In this document: one piece after another, positions 6,851 through 15,844 of the stretch
Numbering within the stretch: the first letter of the stretch is position 1
Layout: every line of letters begins with the position of its first letter
From: Bacillota bacterium
GTDB taxonomy: Bacteria; Bacillota_I; Bacilli_A; Acholeplasmatales; Acholeplasmataceae
DNA length: 26,617 bases
NCBI GenBank assembly: GCA_030830185.1
Contig: JAURNN010000031.1
Coordinates: 1-26,617, forward strand
Reading direction: 5' to 3'
Notes under the pieces: generated by a model
What the model was told of the DNA's origin: nothing
Databases searched by the model: none
Seen by the model: the letters and a program-made list of their open reading frames with translations, nothing else
Position numbers and translations under genes: made by a program

Positions 6851-8341
6851 CTAAGAATTTTTGCCTTTTACAACCTTGATATTATTCTTGTAATTCACAT
6901 TGATGGTATGTTTTCGAACTAAGTATTCTGTGATCATCTCTGATACGTCTATCGGAAATTCTCTTACAATTTCTAGTTCCTTTTGCCAAGTTTGATAGCC
7001 ACCTCCCATAAATCGATATGAATTCATCGTAATTAGGAATGTCATATCTTCGTCTATAGGTTTTCCCTTAAAAGTTAAGTCCACTACTTCGTTATTTTGA
7101 GTGCTATGAACAATGATTTTATATTCAATTCCCTCATAAAAATCATATTGAAAATACATCTTTTTAGGAATTTCAAATTGTTTATTGACGACAATATCTT
7201 GACCGTTAAAAGTAAAAAATTGTGCATTTTCAATTAATGCTTCTTTTAATATGTGACCGCTAATTTTACAAAGAAATAATGTGTTTGAAAAAACATATGT
7301 TTCCAATACTTCTCTAATTGTGATTTCATCACTTAAACCTAAAATGTCGTTAGGAAAAGAGCATATACTAATGTCAGCTTTTGTAAGTTCCATTTGGATT
7401 TCATTAAATAATTGAGCAATTGCCGGTTTCACAATTCGATCTGTTACTGGATCTTTAAATTCTAATGTTGGTCCACTATTTTTAGCAATTACTTGATTTA
7501 AAAACATTTCTTTAGCTATTTTAAATTCATCAAGATTTAAGAAGTCTCTGCTAAGATTAAAGTCTTTAAGGTTAATGATCTTGGCCTCTATTTGTTTGTA
7601 ATTGTCATTAAATTCAACATCAAACTGAATTAAATGTTCCCCTTTATATCCAGGTTGTGAAATCCACTGATTGTTATATTTTTTTACAAATAATCTATGC
7701 TCGTGTGAAGTTAGTAAAATATCCACATCAGGAGTTAATAACTCACATCCTACATTTTCTTTAGATCCGTTTTTTATAATTTGATAATCATTGTCGCAGT
7801 TGAATCCTCCGTGATATGCAACAATAACTAAATCCGGCTTGTATCGTTCTTTTAAATTTGAAATATATAAATTATAGTCTTGAGACGGATTTATAAATGA
7901 CAAATTTTGAATTGTTTCTTTCTTTTCCCAATACGGTACATAATGGTTGGTGAATCCAATGGTCAAAATTTGTCTTCCTTCTATATTTTTTAAATCATGA
8001 CTTAAATCAAAATATAAGGATTTACCTTGAATCACATTAAGACAAATCGTTTTTGCATGAATATTATTGGTAAAATTACGAAGGTATTTCAAACCATAGT
8101 TAAAATCATGATTTCCTGGAACAAAATAATCGTAACCTATTTGATTAAATGTATTGATGATTGGATTATCAAAACGTTTTTGATTATTTTTATAAAAAAT
8201 CATTTCTGGACTGCCTTGAATTGCGTCACCAGAATCAATTTTCATAACATTTCCTTCTAATTTAGAAACATAATTGAAAATATTTTGATATCCATTTATG
8301 GATCCATGTACATCAGAGGTATGTATGATTGTGAGTTTCAT
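6851..8341 (-). CDS. 5'-nucleotidase / cyclic phosphodiesterase family metallophosphatase
   Basis: A 496-residue member of the UshA/YunD-like family, which removes phosphate from nucleotides or related esters. The N-terminal calcineurin-like domain has the metal ligands in HTSDVHG (Asp10, His12), SGDAIQG (Asp39), GNHDF (Asn77-His78), AYHGG (His177) and TSHEH (His213, His215). The C-terminal 5'-nucleotidase domain ends with MNSYRFMGGGYQ (from about 439), the substrate-stacking region of the family. There is no signal peptide, so it should act in the cytoplasm, unlike periplasmic UshA. The start at 8341 follows AGGTGAA. It is divergent from the PhnD-type transporter cluster, 115 bp apart, which suggests, but does not prove, that it processes an imported phosphorylated compound. 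Confidence 0.88.
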   Translation of the reverse strand: MKLTIIHTSDVHGSINGYQNIFNYVSKLEGNVMKIDSGDAIQGSPEMIFYKNNQKRFDNPIINTFNQIGYDYFVPGNHDFNYGLKYLRNFTNNIHAKTICLNVIQGKSLYFDLSHDLKNIEGRQILTIGFTNHYVPYWEKKETIQNLSFINPSQDYNLYISNLKERYKPDLVIVAYHGGFNCDNDYQIIKNGSKENVGCELLTPDVDILLTSHEHRLFVKKYNNQWISQPGYKGEHLIQFDVEFNDNYKQIEAKIINLKDFNLSRDFLNLDEFKIAKEMFLNQVIAKNSGPTLEFKDPVTDRIVKPAIAQLFNEIQMELTKADISICSFPNDILGLSDEITIREVLETYVFSNTLFLCKISGHILKEALIENAQFFTFNGQDIVVNKQFEIPKKMYFQYDFYEGIEYKIIVHSTQNNEVVDLTFKGKPIDEDMTFLITMNSYRFMGGGYQTWQKELEIVREFPIDVSEMITEYLVRKHTINVNYKNNIKVVKGKNS

Positions 8342-8414
8342 TTTTTCACCTATTAAATTTTACACTTTATTTACATTAATTTTTTATTAAAACAAATAAA
8401 TATCTTTTTAATTA

Positions 8415-8423
8415 TGATACAAT
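8415..8423 (+). promoter_or_regulatory. extended -10 promoter of the phnD-type cluster
   Basis: TGATACAAT forms an extended -10 box 33 nt before the ATG at 8457; an AAAAAGGAGA ribosome binding site lies between. The -35 region is A/T rich without a clear box. Confidence 0.5.
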
Positions 8424-8456
8424 AATTTTATAAATTTAGGAAAAAGGAGAATTAAA

Positions 8457-9515
8457 ATGTTAAAAAAAGTTGTATTACTGTTTATTGTTTTAATTGGTAC
8501 AGTAAGTTTAGCATCATGTGAAGCAGCTCCAGAAAAAACAAATCTAAGTGTGTTCTTTGTTCCTTCAAGAGACAATGCAACACTTGTTCAAGGTATCTCT
8601 TATTTACCTACTTATCTTAAAGCAGAGCTTTCAGAATTAGGTTTTGACTTTGAAACGGTTAGTGTTTATGTTGGTACTTCATATGAAGCAGTCGGTGAAG
8701 CTCTAGATGCTGGAACCGCAGATATTGGTTTCATACCAGGAGGAACTTATGCAGTTTATGCGGATGGTTCTAACATGGATGTTGCATTAACAGCAACCCG
8801 CGGAGGATTATCAAAAGATTCTGCTAATCCAAAAGATTGGAACGATGGTTTAGCAACTGAGTCTGATCCAGAGTATCAAGTTACTTATTACCGTTCTTTA
8901 GGTATCGCTGGTGTAACAGACAAAGCACGTGCATTAGCAGCAAAAGTTAATGCCGGTACTGCTTTAACTTGGGAAGATTTACAAGATGTTAAAATTGGGG
9001 TTCAATCTCCTACTTCTTCAGCTGGTAGAGTTTATCCTTCACTATTATTAAAAGAGTTATTTGGTTACACTCTAGCTGATTTACCTGCTGAAAATGTCAT
9101 TCAAGTTCCTGGTTATGGTGGTGCTGCAGCTGCTCTAGCTTCAGGACAAGTAGATGTTGCATTTGGTTATGCTGATTTCCGTAGAGATTATGCTGATGAG
9201 TGGAATTCTACAGGTGAAGGTGGCTACGGAAGAAATGCAACTATTTGGTCAGAAACAGATGTTTTATTTGTTACTGATGGAATTTATAACGACACTATTA
9301 CTGTCTCTAAAGCAACCGTTAGCGATGCTTTACAAGAAGCAATTGAACAAGCATTTATAAATCTAGTGACTGACCAAACTGCTTTACCTAGTCCAGCAGG
9401 AATGTTTAATGTCGTAGCTGATATTTTCAAAGTATATAGTCATGAAGGTTACACAAGAGCACAAGACTCAGATTATGACGGAGCACGTGCTGCAAATGAT
9501 TTTATTAATGGCTAA
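8457..9515 (+). CDS. PhnD-type substrate-binding lipoprotein of an ABC transporter
   Basis: A 352-residue lipoprotein with a typical signal peptide and LASC lipobox (Cys21), so it is anchored outside the membrane. The mature part follows the phosphate/phosphonate/phosphite-binding PhnD family: a beta strand with FVPSRDNATL, then GFDFETVSVYVGTSYEAVGEALDAGTADIGFIPGGTYAV, and the second lobe KIGVQSPTSSAG ... YGGAAAALASGQVDVAFGY. The family binds phosphonates or phosphite, and a mycoplasma relative (p37/Cypl) binds thiamine compounds, so the ligand here cannot be named. The segment FGYADFRRDYADEW replaces the usual short site loop. It is the first gene of the cluster, with a terminator-like hairpin before the ATPase gene that would raise its level above the rest. 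Confidence 0.87.
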   Translation: MLKKVVLLFIVLIGTVSLASCEAAPEKTNLSVFFVPSRDNATLVQGISYLPTYLKAELSELGFDFETVSVYVGTSYEAVGEALDAGTADIGFIPGGTYAVYADGSNMDVALTATRGGLSKDSANPKDWNDGLATESDPEYQVTYYRSLGIAGVTDKARALAAKVNAGTALTWEDLQDVKIGVQSPTSSAGRVYPSLLLKELFGYTLADLPAENVIQVPGYGGAAAALASGQVDVAFGYADFRRDYADEWNSTGEGGYGRNATIWSETDVLFVTDGIYNDTITVSKATVSDALQEAIEQAFINLVTDQTALPSPAGMFNVVADIFKVYSHEGYTRAQDSDYDGARAANDFING

Positions 9516-9545
9516 TTAGTTACTAATTTAGTTAATAATATGATA

Positions 9546-9578
9546 AAGTAGACTTAGACAACTAAGTCTACTTTTTTT
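9546..9578 (+). terminator. intercistronic terminator/attenuator after phnD-type gene
   Basis: AAGTAGACTTAG and CTAAGTCTACTT form a 12-bp stem with an ACAA loop and a T7 run. The next gene starts 12 nt later, so partial read-through is expected. Confidence 0.8.
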
Positions 9579-9589
9579 AAGGAGATAGC

Positions 9590-10360
9590 ATGATAATATT
9601 TGAACATGTAAGCAAAACTTATAATAATGGTGTTAGAGCATTAAATGATGTATCACTTAAAATTAATCAAGGAGAATTTGTAGCCATTATTGGATTATCT
9701 GGCGCTGGTAAATCGACTTTGATTAAATTGGTTAACAAAATGATTGAACTTACCGAAGGAACTTTAATTGTAAACGATAAAAAAGTAAAAGATTTAAAAG
9801 GTAAAACCTTAAGAAATTTTCGAAGAGAAATCGGAATGGTTTTTCAGTCATTTAATTTAATTAATCGAACTTCTGTCATTAATAATGTTTTATCAGCTAG
9901 AGCAGCGGATATGGGCTTTTTTAGAACTCTATTAGGGCTCTATTCTAAAGAGGATAAATTAAAAGCTTTAGAGTCATTACATAAAGTTGGTATCCTTGAA
10001 AAAGCTTTTATTCGTGCTGATCAACTTAGTGGTGGACAACAGCAACGCGTTGCGTTGGCTAGAACGTTATCTCAAAACCCAAGTATCATTTTAGCTGATG
10101 AACCTGTTGCTTCGTTAGACCCAATCACTGCAAATCAAATCATGAAAGATTTTCAAAAAATTAATTCTGATGAAAATATCACGATTTTAGTTAACATGCA
10201 TCATGTTGACTTAGCTTTAAAATATGCTCATCGAGTCATTGGTATAAATAATGGTGTGATTATATATGATGGACCATCAAATAAGATCTCTGAAGATTTA
10301 CTAAAGAAAATTTATGGGAGAGAATTGACTGATGAAGATATTATGTTCAAAGATAATTAA
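9590..10360 (+). CDS. PhnC-type ABC transporter ATPase
   Basis: A 256-residue nucleotide-binding subunit with all expected motifs: Walker A GLSGAGKST (residues 35-43), Q-loop VFQSFNL, signature LSGGQ (146-150), Walker B IILADEP (167-172), D-loop SLDP, and a switch His in NMHHVD. Overall it is most like PhnC, the ATPase of phosphonate-family importers. The ATG follows TAAGGAGAT. The 3' end overlaps the next permease gene by 29 nt, so translation is probably coupled. Confidence 0.92.
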   Translation: MIIFEHVSKTYNNGVRALNDVSLKINQGEFVAIIGLSGAGKSTLIKLVNKMIELTEGTLIVNDKKVKDLKGKTLRNFRREIGMVFQSFNLINRTSVINNVLSARAADMGFFRTLLGLYSKEDKLKALESLHKVGILEKAFIRADQLSGGQQQRVALARTLSQNPSIILADEPVASLDPITANQIMKDFQKINSDENITILVNMHHVDLALKYAHRVIGINNGVIIYDGPSNKISEDLLKKIYGRELTDEDIMFKDN

Positions 10361-11210
10361 TATAATTAATACTCTCAAAACTAAATCTATTCAAAATAGA
10401 ACGCTCGTTTTATCTGATGGTACACTTGTAACTAAACCAAAAAGTTATACACTTCTTTACACTTTGATACTATTATTTATATTTTTGTATTTTTGGAATC
10501 TCATCGTATCAGCTTTTTTTCAACGTTTTGGATTTCAATTTTTTATTAGTAGAATACCTAATTTTTTTACAATACTAAATTTAATGGTCTCAGATATTAA
10601 TTTTTCTTATTTTGAACGCGTAATTGATCCGCTAATAATAACAATACAAATTTCATTATTAGGAACATTTATTGGAACTTTATTAGCACTTCCGATAGCG
10701 TTTTTAGCTTCCCAAAATTTAATAAAAAACTCAAAAATTCCAATTGTAATTAAATTCATTTTATCAATTATTAGAACATTTCCAACTCTTGTATATGCTC
10801 TTATATTTTCCTTCATCTTTGGTTTTGGAACTTTTATAGGTTTATTGGCAACCATTATATTCACTTTTGGAATAATTACTAAAATGATGTATGAAGTCAT
10901 TGAAACTGTAGATTTAGGACCTTTTGTAGCGATAGAGTCGACTGGTGCAAATAAGTTCACTTCGTTTAGAACTTCTATCATACCGCAAGTAAGTGGTCGA
11001 TTCTATTCAATTATTTTATATAACTTTGAAATCAATTTACGTGCAAGTGCAATACTAGGCTTTGTTGGTGCAGGTGGTATAGGACTTATTCTTAATGATC
11101 AAATGTCTTTAAAAGAGTATGGTAACGTCTCGATGATTGTATTATCACTTTTATTAGTTGTCATAATTGTAGAGAATATTTCAAGATATGTGAGAGGTAA
11201 ATTAACATGA
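10332..11210 (+). CDS. PhnE-type ABC transporter permease (first)
   Basis: A 292-residue inner-membrane permease subunit with about six membrane segments. The EAA-type coupling loop is VAIESTGANKFTSFRTSIIPQ, followed by the family ending AILGFVGAGGIGLIL. The start is set at the ATG at 10332, 29 nt inside the ATPase gene, because no later Met precedes the first membrane helix; GGGAG lies 12 nt upstream, rather far. The stop overlaps the second permease start (ATGA). Confidence 0.88.
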   Translation: MKILCSKIINIINTLKTKSIQNRTLVLSDGTLVTKPKSYTLLYTLILLFIFLYFWNLIVSAFFQRFGFQFFISRIPNFFTILNLMVSDINFSYFERVIDPLIITIQISLLGTFIGTLLALPIAFLASQNLIKNSKIPIVIKFILSIIRTFPTLVYALIFSFIFGFGTFIGLLATIIFTFGIITKMMYEVIETVDLGPFVAIESTGANKFTSFRTSIIPQVSGRFYSIILYNFEINLRASAILGFVGAGGIGLILNDQMSLKEYGNVSMIVLSLLLVVIIVENISRYVRGKLT

Positions 11211-12028
11211 AAACTTTACCTCAAAATCTCATTTTAGATGTTTATCAATCTAGACCAAAAACAACACTTAGAAATATTTTCATTGTTACAACGATTATTA
11301 TTTTAATTCTTTGGTCACTAAGTGTTATCAATTATCCTGGTATTACAGAAAGTAGTATTCAAATTTCTAGAAATATATTAAAAGCTTTTGTTAATCCGAG
11401 TTGGGATTTGATATTCTCACTTGAAGTAGATAGCATTCCTTTTTTAATGTTTGAAACACTCGGAATTGCTTTTTTAGGAACTTTATTAGGGTCTATCTTA
11501 TCTTTACCTTTTGCATTTTTATCTTCAAAAAATATTGTAGGTAAATTTGCATATTTAGGTACGATTGTTATAACAATTATAAGATCGTTTCCATTTTTCT
11601 TACTTGCTCTTATGTTTGTAAGAGTATCAGGTCCTGGACCACTTACCGGAGTATTGACGATTGGCGTGTTATCTATAGGTATGATTTCAAAAATGTATGT
11701 TGAAGTAATAGAGGATATTGATCCTGGTATACTGCAAGCTTTAGATGCTTCTGGTGCATCATTATTTCAGAAAATAAGGTTTGGCATTATTCCACAACTT
11801 ACTGCAAATTTTATATCGGTTATGATTTATCGATTTGAAATCAATGTCAAAAATGCAACCGTGTTGGGAATAGTTGGTGCAGGAGGTATCGGGTTCACTT
11901 TATTGACAGCCATGAGTGCATTCAGATGGCAAGATGCCGCTGCCGCATTATGGGGTATAGTTGTCGTAGTAATATTCGTTGAGTTTTTCTCTACTAAAAT
12001 TAGAAAAAAATTAATTACAGGTGAATAA
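11207..12028 (+). CDS. PhnE-type ABC transporter permease (second)
   Basis: A 273-residue permease homologous in layout to the preceding gene, with about six membrane helices, a coupling loop LQALDASGASLFQKIRFGIIPQ and the ending TVLGIVGAGGIGFTLL. Two PhnE genes in tandem imply a heterodimeric channel, which is common in this transporter family. It starts by ATGA overlap with the first permease. The stop codon lies at the base of a short hairpin (12027-12045). Confidence 0.9.
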   Translation: MKTLPQNLILDVYQSRPKTTLRNIFIVTTIIILILWSLSVINYPGITESSIQISRNILKAFVNPSWDLIFSLEVDSIPFLMFETLGIAFLGTLLGSILSLPFAFLSSKNIVGKFAYLGTIVITIIRSFPFFLLALMFVRVSGPGPLTGVLTIGVLSIGMISKMYVEVIEDIDPGILQALDASGASLFQKIRFGIIPQLTANFISVMIYRFEINVKNATVLGIVGAGGIGFTLLTAMSAFRWQDAAAALWGIVVVVIFVEFFSTKIRKKLITGE

Positions 12029-12052
12029 AGAGACTATGTCTCTTTATTTATT
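12027..12052 (+). terminator. weak terminator-like hairpin between permease and GH3 gene
   Basis: AAAGAGAC and GTCTCTTT pair around TAT, followed by ATTTATTTA, a poor U tract. It may be a processing or attenuation site, since the GH3 gene begins 17 nt further on. Confidence 0.4.
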
Positions 12053-12068
12053 TAAAAAAGGAGTTCTA

Positions 12069-13907
12069 ATGAAAAAATTATTAACAACATTTTTATTACT
12101 CATTTTACTTGCAGGTTGCGTTGAACAAGTTCCAGAAATTGATCTCATTTTACCTTGTGAAGATCCAAATAGTTACTTATGTTACTTAGAACAACCTTGT
12201 GATATTTATGATGGTACATGTGATGAGTTTGCTCAAGAATTACTTGATACATTAACCCTAGAAGAAAAAGTAGGTCAAATGATTCAAACAGAACGTGGTT
12301 CTATCTCGTTAGATGAAGTGAAATCTTATAACATTGGTTCTATTTTATCGGGTGGAGGAAGCCATCCTAATGATATGTATGATGATTATCAAGCCTGGTA
12401 TAACATGGTTGTAGATTTTCAAGAAGCAGCATTATCTTCTTCTTCAGGTGTACCACTTCTATATGGTGTGGATGCGGTTCATGGTCATAATAATGTCTAT
12501 GAAATGACTATTTTTCCGCATCAAATTAATATGGGCATAATTAACGATCCTAATTTAACCTATGCATTATCAAAAGCAACCGCTGAACAACTTTTAACAA
12601 CCGGAATTACTTGGAATTTTGCACCAAGTTTATCTGTGAATCAACATATCGGATGGGGACGTTCTTATGAGAGTTACGGAGAACATCCAGAAATCTTTCA
12701 AAACTTAACACAATCAGCTTTACAAGGTTATATCGATTATGGTATTGTGCCGACTGCAAAACATTTTTTGGCAGATGGTGGCACCATGGGTATTGACCAA
12801 GGAAATGCAACCATTAATGCTACAAATTTAGATGTGCATCTCGCACCTTATTTAGAAGCAATTGAAACAAAAGTTCCAACGGTGATGGCATCATATAGTA
12901 GTATCAATGGTATTAAAATGCATGGTAGTCGAATCTATCTTCAAGAACTTCTTAAAGATGAGTTAGGTTTTAAAGGTTTTATCATTAGTGACTGGAACGC
13001 AATTCATCAACTTGAAGGTAGTTTTTATCAACAAATCGTAACTTCTGTTAATGCGGGTGTTGATATGCTGATGGAACCTTATGATTGGAAATCAGCGTAT
13101 CATGAAATGATTTTAGCGGTTAATAATAATGATATTACCCTTGAAAGAATCAATGATGCAGTCTTTAGAATATTACGCGTGAAGTTTCAATCGAATCTTA
13201 TGACTCAACCAACTTTTCAACTTCCTTATACAGAGGATATGAAACTTGATCATGTGTTACTCGCTCGTGAACTAGCAACCAAAAGTGCCGTCTTACTTAA
13301 ACATGAAACAACATTACCCCTGAATGAAAATCATAAAGTTCATTTAGCAGGTCCCGCAGGAGACCATATTGGTTTTATGTCTGGTGGCTGGACAACCAAC
13401 TGGCAAGGAAATCTTGACAATACATTTAATATAGGCACATCTTTAAAAGATGGATTAAGTCAAAAAACAACGCTTGTAAATTATGATCAAAGTGATGTTG
13501 TTGTAATCGCTTTAACAGAAACACCTTATGCTGAAGGTTTTGGAGATCAAGGCTATCCTTCTCTCACAAGTGGAAATGCACATCCAGAAAATGTTCAAGC
13601 GTTAGAACTTGCAGCGAAAGCAAAATCAGATGGTAAAACTGTTATTGGTATTTTATTTAGTGGAAGACCTTTGTTTCTAGACAACCATTTAAATACTTTT
13701 GATACTTTTATTGCAGCATTTTTACCTGGAAGTGAAGGTGGTTATGGTCTTGCTCAGCTTCTATATGGGGAAGCGGATTTCACTGGAAAACTGAGTTATT
13801 CATGGCCAAAAGATACGTCTTCTTGGGGTATGACATCATGGCAAGATACCTATGATCCTAATAAGTTTTTATTTCCTTATCAATTTGGATTGAATTATAT
13901 GTCATAA
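12069..13907 (+). CDS. glycoside hydrolase family 3 lipoprotein (beta-glucosidase/exo-glucanase-like)
   Basis: A 612-residue exported lipoprotein: the signal peptide ends in LLAGC (Cys17). The GH3 barrel shows GVDAVHGHNNVY (133-144), FAPSLSV, WGRSYESYGEHP, the substrate-binding KHFLADGG (from 231), and the nucleophile in IISDW (Asp308). The second domain has ETPYAEGFGDQ (484-494), where barley-type exo-glucanases place the acid/base Glu. This pattern fits the beta-glucosidase/exo-glucanase branch, not the NagZ type. It should cut terminal beta-glucosides outside the cell. I chose the ATG at 12069, where the signal peptide and AAGGAG site fit, over the in-frame upstream start at 12021. It follows the ABC genes closely, which is unusual for a phosphonate-family system. 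Confidence 0.9.
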   Translation: MKKLLTTFLLLILLAGCVEQVPEIDLILPCEDPNSYLCYLEQPCDIYDGTCDEFAQELLDTLTLEEKVGQMIQTERGSISLDEVKSYNIGSILSGGGSHPNDMYDDYQAWYNMVVDFQEAALSSSSGVPLLYGVDAVHGHNNVYEMTIFPHQINMGIINDPNLTYALSKATAEQLLTTGITWNFAPSLSVNQHIGWGRSYESYGEHPEIFQNLTQSALQGYIDYGIVPTAKHFLADGGTMGIDQGNATINATNLDVHLAPYLEAIETKVPTVMASYSSINGIKMHGSRIYLQELLKDELGFKGFIISDWNAIHQLEGSFYQQIVTSVNAGVDMLMEPYDWKSAYHEMILAVNNNDITLERINDAVFRILRVKFQSNLMTQPTFQLPYTEDMKLDHVLLARELATKSAVLLKHETTLPLNENHKVHLAGPAGDHIGFMSGGWTTNWQGNLDNTFNIGTSLKDGLSQKTTLVNYDQSDVVVIALTETPYAEGFGDQGYPSLTSGNAHPENVQALELAAKAKSDGKTVIGILFSGRPLFLDNHLNTFDTFIAAFLPGSEGGYGLAQLLYGEADFTGKLSYSWPKDTSSWGMTSWQDTYDPNKFLFPYQFGLNYMS

Positions 13908-13918
13908 TCTTATATAAT
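13890..13918 (+). promoter_or_regulatory. sigma-70-type promoter for the YczE-like gene
   Basis: TTGAAT (13890-13895) and TATAAT (13913-13918) are separated by 17 bp, a near-consensus promoter overlapping the 3' end of the GH3 gene. Confidence 0.65.
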
Positions 13919-13941
13919 CATATGGCACGTAAGGAGCACAT

Positions 13942-14595
13942 ATGAATATAGTGGTATTAAAAAATAAATGGTTTTATGTAAGAATCATGATGTATATTTT
14001 AGGCATGTTTATTGCTGGTGGTGGTGTGAATCTTATCTTAAGATCAACAATTGGTGCAGGTTCCTGGGATGCTGTTAATGATCACTCACGAATTCTTTTT
14101 GGGATTACGTTAGGAACAGCCTCACTTATTACAAACTTCACCATATTAACATTTATATTAATTTATCGTAAAAATCTAAAGTATTTAATTGTTATCATTC
14201 CTATCTTTGGAATCGCAACGATGATGGACATCTGGGATATCGTTATATTACATGAAATCTATCCTTTTGGTTTATTTGATCAGATATTGTGGTTTATTTT
14301 AGGATCAATATTATTGCCTTTTGGATTATCACTCATGATTACAACTAAGTTTCCTTCGATGGTTTATGATGAGATGACATTTGCTTTTATGGAAATTCTT
14401 CATATCAATAACTTCTTAAAAGTACGTGTTGGTGTTGAATTATTAGCAGTACTAATTGCAATCACTCAAGGTCTAGTTATTGGAATTGGTTTAGGTTCAG
14501 TTTCAATTGGAACAGTGATACTTGCGATTACCGTAGGACCAATGATTGATTACTTTATTAAACTTGTCAATAAAATAAAAAAAGAAGCTTATTAA
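13942..14595 (+). CDS. YczE/YitT-like integral membrane protein
   Basis: A 217-residue protein with five or six membrane helices. The N-terminal part (GMFIAGGGVNLILRSTIGAGSWDAVNDHSR, split here as the first helix and following loop) resembles YczE/YyaS-type membrane proteins, whose function is poorly known. The ATG has a good AAGGAGC site and its own promoter, so it is not simply part of the upstream transporter operon, and a strong bidirectional terminator follows. Confidence 0.7.
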   Translation: MNIVVLKNKWFYVRIMMYILGMFIAGGGVNLILRSTIGAGSWDAVNDHSRILFGITLGTASLITNFTILTFILIYRKNLKYLIVIIPIFGIATMMDIWDIVILHEIYPFGLFDQILWFILGSILLPFGLSLMITTKFPSMVYDEMTFAFMEILHINNFLKVRVGVELLAVLIAITQGLVIGIGLGSVSIGTVILAITVGPMIDYFIKLVNKIKKEAY

Positions 14596-14611
14596 TAAGC
14601 TTCTTTTTTTA
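14578..14611. terminator. bidirectional terminator
   Basis: AAAGAAGCTTATT pairs with AATAAGCTTCTTT, flanked by A and T runs. It separates the convergent YczE-like (+) and DUF975 (-) genes. Confidence 0.85.
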
Positions 14612-14617
14612 TTGAAA

Positions 14618-15439
14618 TTATTCTGAAATGACATTCTCAATTTCTAATTCTTCATTTTCAAATTGTGGTTTAGGTTTAAGATTTAAATAAAAGTTTGCAT
14701 AAGATTGATAGACATATGGTAATAACCAAATTAAAAGTAGGAAAAAAGTAAATAATGAAGCAAAAAACCAAAGAATAAATGTGAATCCTAATAATATAAA
14801 TTCAAATTTATATCCTTTCATCATTCGTTTAGATGCTTTTAAATATTCTTTTGGAGAATTAAAGACGATATCTTCATCTGCAAGTAAAAAGGTAACGAGC
14901 GCATAATCCAATATTTTGATGGTTAGAAATATAAAACCAACAAGGACAAGTACTGAGATGATTGAACCCAAAATTGGTAATCTCCATAAAAACATAAGTC
15001 CTGCAATCATCATCGCGTATAATGGAACAATATAAATTGCAAGTGCAACAAATACAGCAAATAATGTTTTTAAAATTAAACGGTATTTTAATTTAAATCC
15101 CATGAATAAAGATGTCATCACATCAAGTTCTTTACCTTGATGATTTCTAATAAAAAAGTTATTTAGACCTATTGATAATACACTCACAAAGAAAAAGCTT
15201 AGACCAATGCTTGTTACTAAATTAAATATGGTTCCTGATAAAAACTCGGGAGAGTAGGCATTCGCTTGTTCCCAAAAATTCTGACCCATGACTGGAACAG
15301 GTGTCGGAAATGGGTTGATAAGTTCAACTAAAAAGGTTGCAAAAAACGTAAAGATACTTACTAAAATAATCGCAAAAAATCCTTGTAAAACTTTGCCTTT
15401 AATATCAAATCGGGCTTGATGTTTTGATTCAAGCAACAT
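14618..15439 (-). CDS. DUF975-family membrane protein
   Basis: A 273-residue polytopic membrane protein with about six helices. The region EYLKASKRMMKGYKFEFILL followed by a helix and the closing LPYVYQSYANFYLNL is the hallmark of DUF975 proteins, which are widespread in Firmicutes and have no assigned role. The N-terminal cytosolic stretch contains a short basic segment and the C-terminus an acidic tail (ENEELEIENVISE). The ATG at 15439 follows AAGGAGAT. An extended -10 lies at 15469-15477, after the terminator of the YerC gene. Confidence 0.8.
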   Translation of the reverse strand: MLLESKHQARFDIKGKVLQGFFAIILVSIFTFFATFLVELINPFPTPVPVMGQNFWEQANAYSPEFLSGTIFNLVTSIGLSFFFVSVLSIGLNNFFIRNHQGKELDVMTSLFMGFKLKYRLILKTLFAVFVALAIYIVPLYAMMIAGLMFLWRLPILGSIISVLVLVGFIFLTIKILDYALVTFLLADEDIVFNSPKEYLKASKRMMKGYKFEFILLGFTFILWFFASLFTFFLLLIWLLPYVYQSYANFYLNLKPKPQFENEELEIENVISE

Positions 15440-15468
15440 AATTTATCTCCTTAAATTTCTTTAGTTTA

Positions 15469-15477
15469 ATTTTAACA
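15469..15477 (-). promoter_or_regulatory. extended -10 promoter of the DUF975 gene
   Basis: The minus strand reads TGTTAAAAT, 30 nt before the start codon; a TTGACT upstream is too close (13 bp) to act as a normal -35. Confidence 0.45.
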
Positions 15478-15486
15478 TAAAAAACC

Positions 15487-15518
15487 TAGTCAAAAAATGA
15501 TTAGTTTTTCATCTAATC
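15487..15518 (-). terminator. terminator after the YerC-like gene
   Basis: GATTAG and CTAATC (15499-15504 and 15513-15518) pair around an eight-base loop, with ATTTTTT following on the minus strand. The TAG stop of the gene lies in the stem. Confidence 0.6.
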
Positions 15519-15800
15519 TTTTTTTCTTAATAATAGTTTGTATCCACCTTCACCATATCCTAATGCTTTTGCAACTCTTGAAATGGTGGTTGATGATGCA
15601 CCTGTTTGTTCACTTATGACTTGATAACTCAAACCTTCATTAAGTTTTTTAGCAACTTCAAATCGTAAAGCCATATCTTTGATTTCTTGAATGGTACATA
15701 AATCTTCAAAAATTTTATACCAATCTTTTTTTGAATTAATGTTTGAAAAAGAGTTAAATAATTCATCCAGAATTGGATTCTTTAATTTTGATTTTGCCAT
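15513..15800 (-). CDS. TrpR-like/YerC family DNA-binding protein
   Basis: A 95-residue protein of the YerC/YecD group in the Trp repressor superfamily. The order LCTIQEIKDMALRFEVAKKL, then SYQVISEQTGASSTTISRV (helix-turn-helix) and ALGYGEGGY matches the family closely. The family is widespread in Firmicutes; targets here are unknown. Three Met codons could start it; the ATG at 15800 is preferred because GAGGTG lies at correct distance, whereas for the ATG at 15803 the spacing is only about 3 nt. An extended -10 (TGATATAAT) lies just upstream, overlapping the space after the DUF2161 gene. Confidence 0.88.
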   Translation of the reverse strand: MAKSKLKNPILDELFNSFSNINSKKDWYKIFEDLCTIQEIKDMALRFEVAKKLNEGLSYQVISEQTGASSTTISRVAKALGYGEGGYKLLLRKKD

Positions 15801-15819
15801 CATACACCTCTTCCGTAAC

Positions 15820-15828
15820 ATTATATCA
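15820..15828 (-). promoter_or_regulatory. extended -10 promoter of the YerC-like gene
   Basis: The minus strand has TGATATAAT, a consensus TATAAT with TGn, 20 nt before the start codon. Confidence 0.6.
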
Positions 15829-15844
15829 CTTTACATGAATAAAG

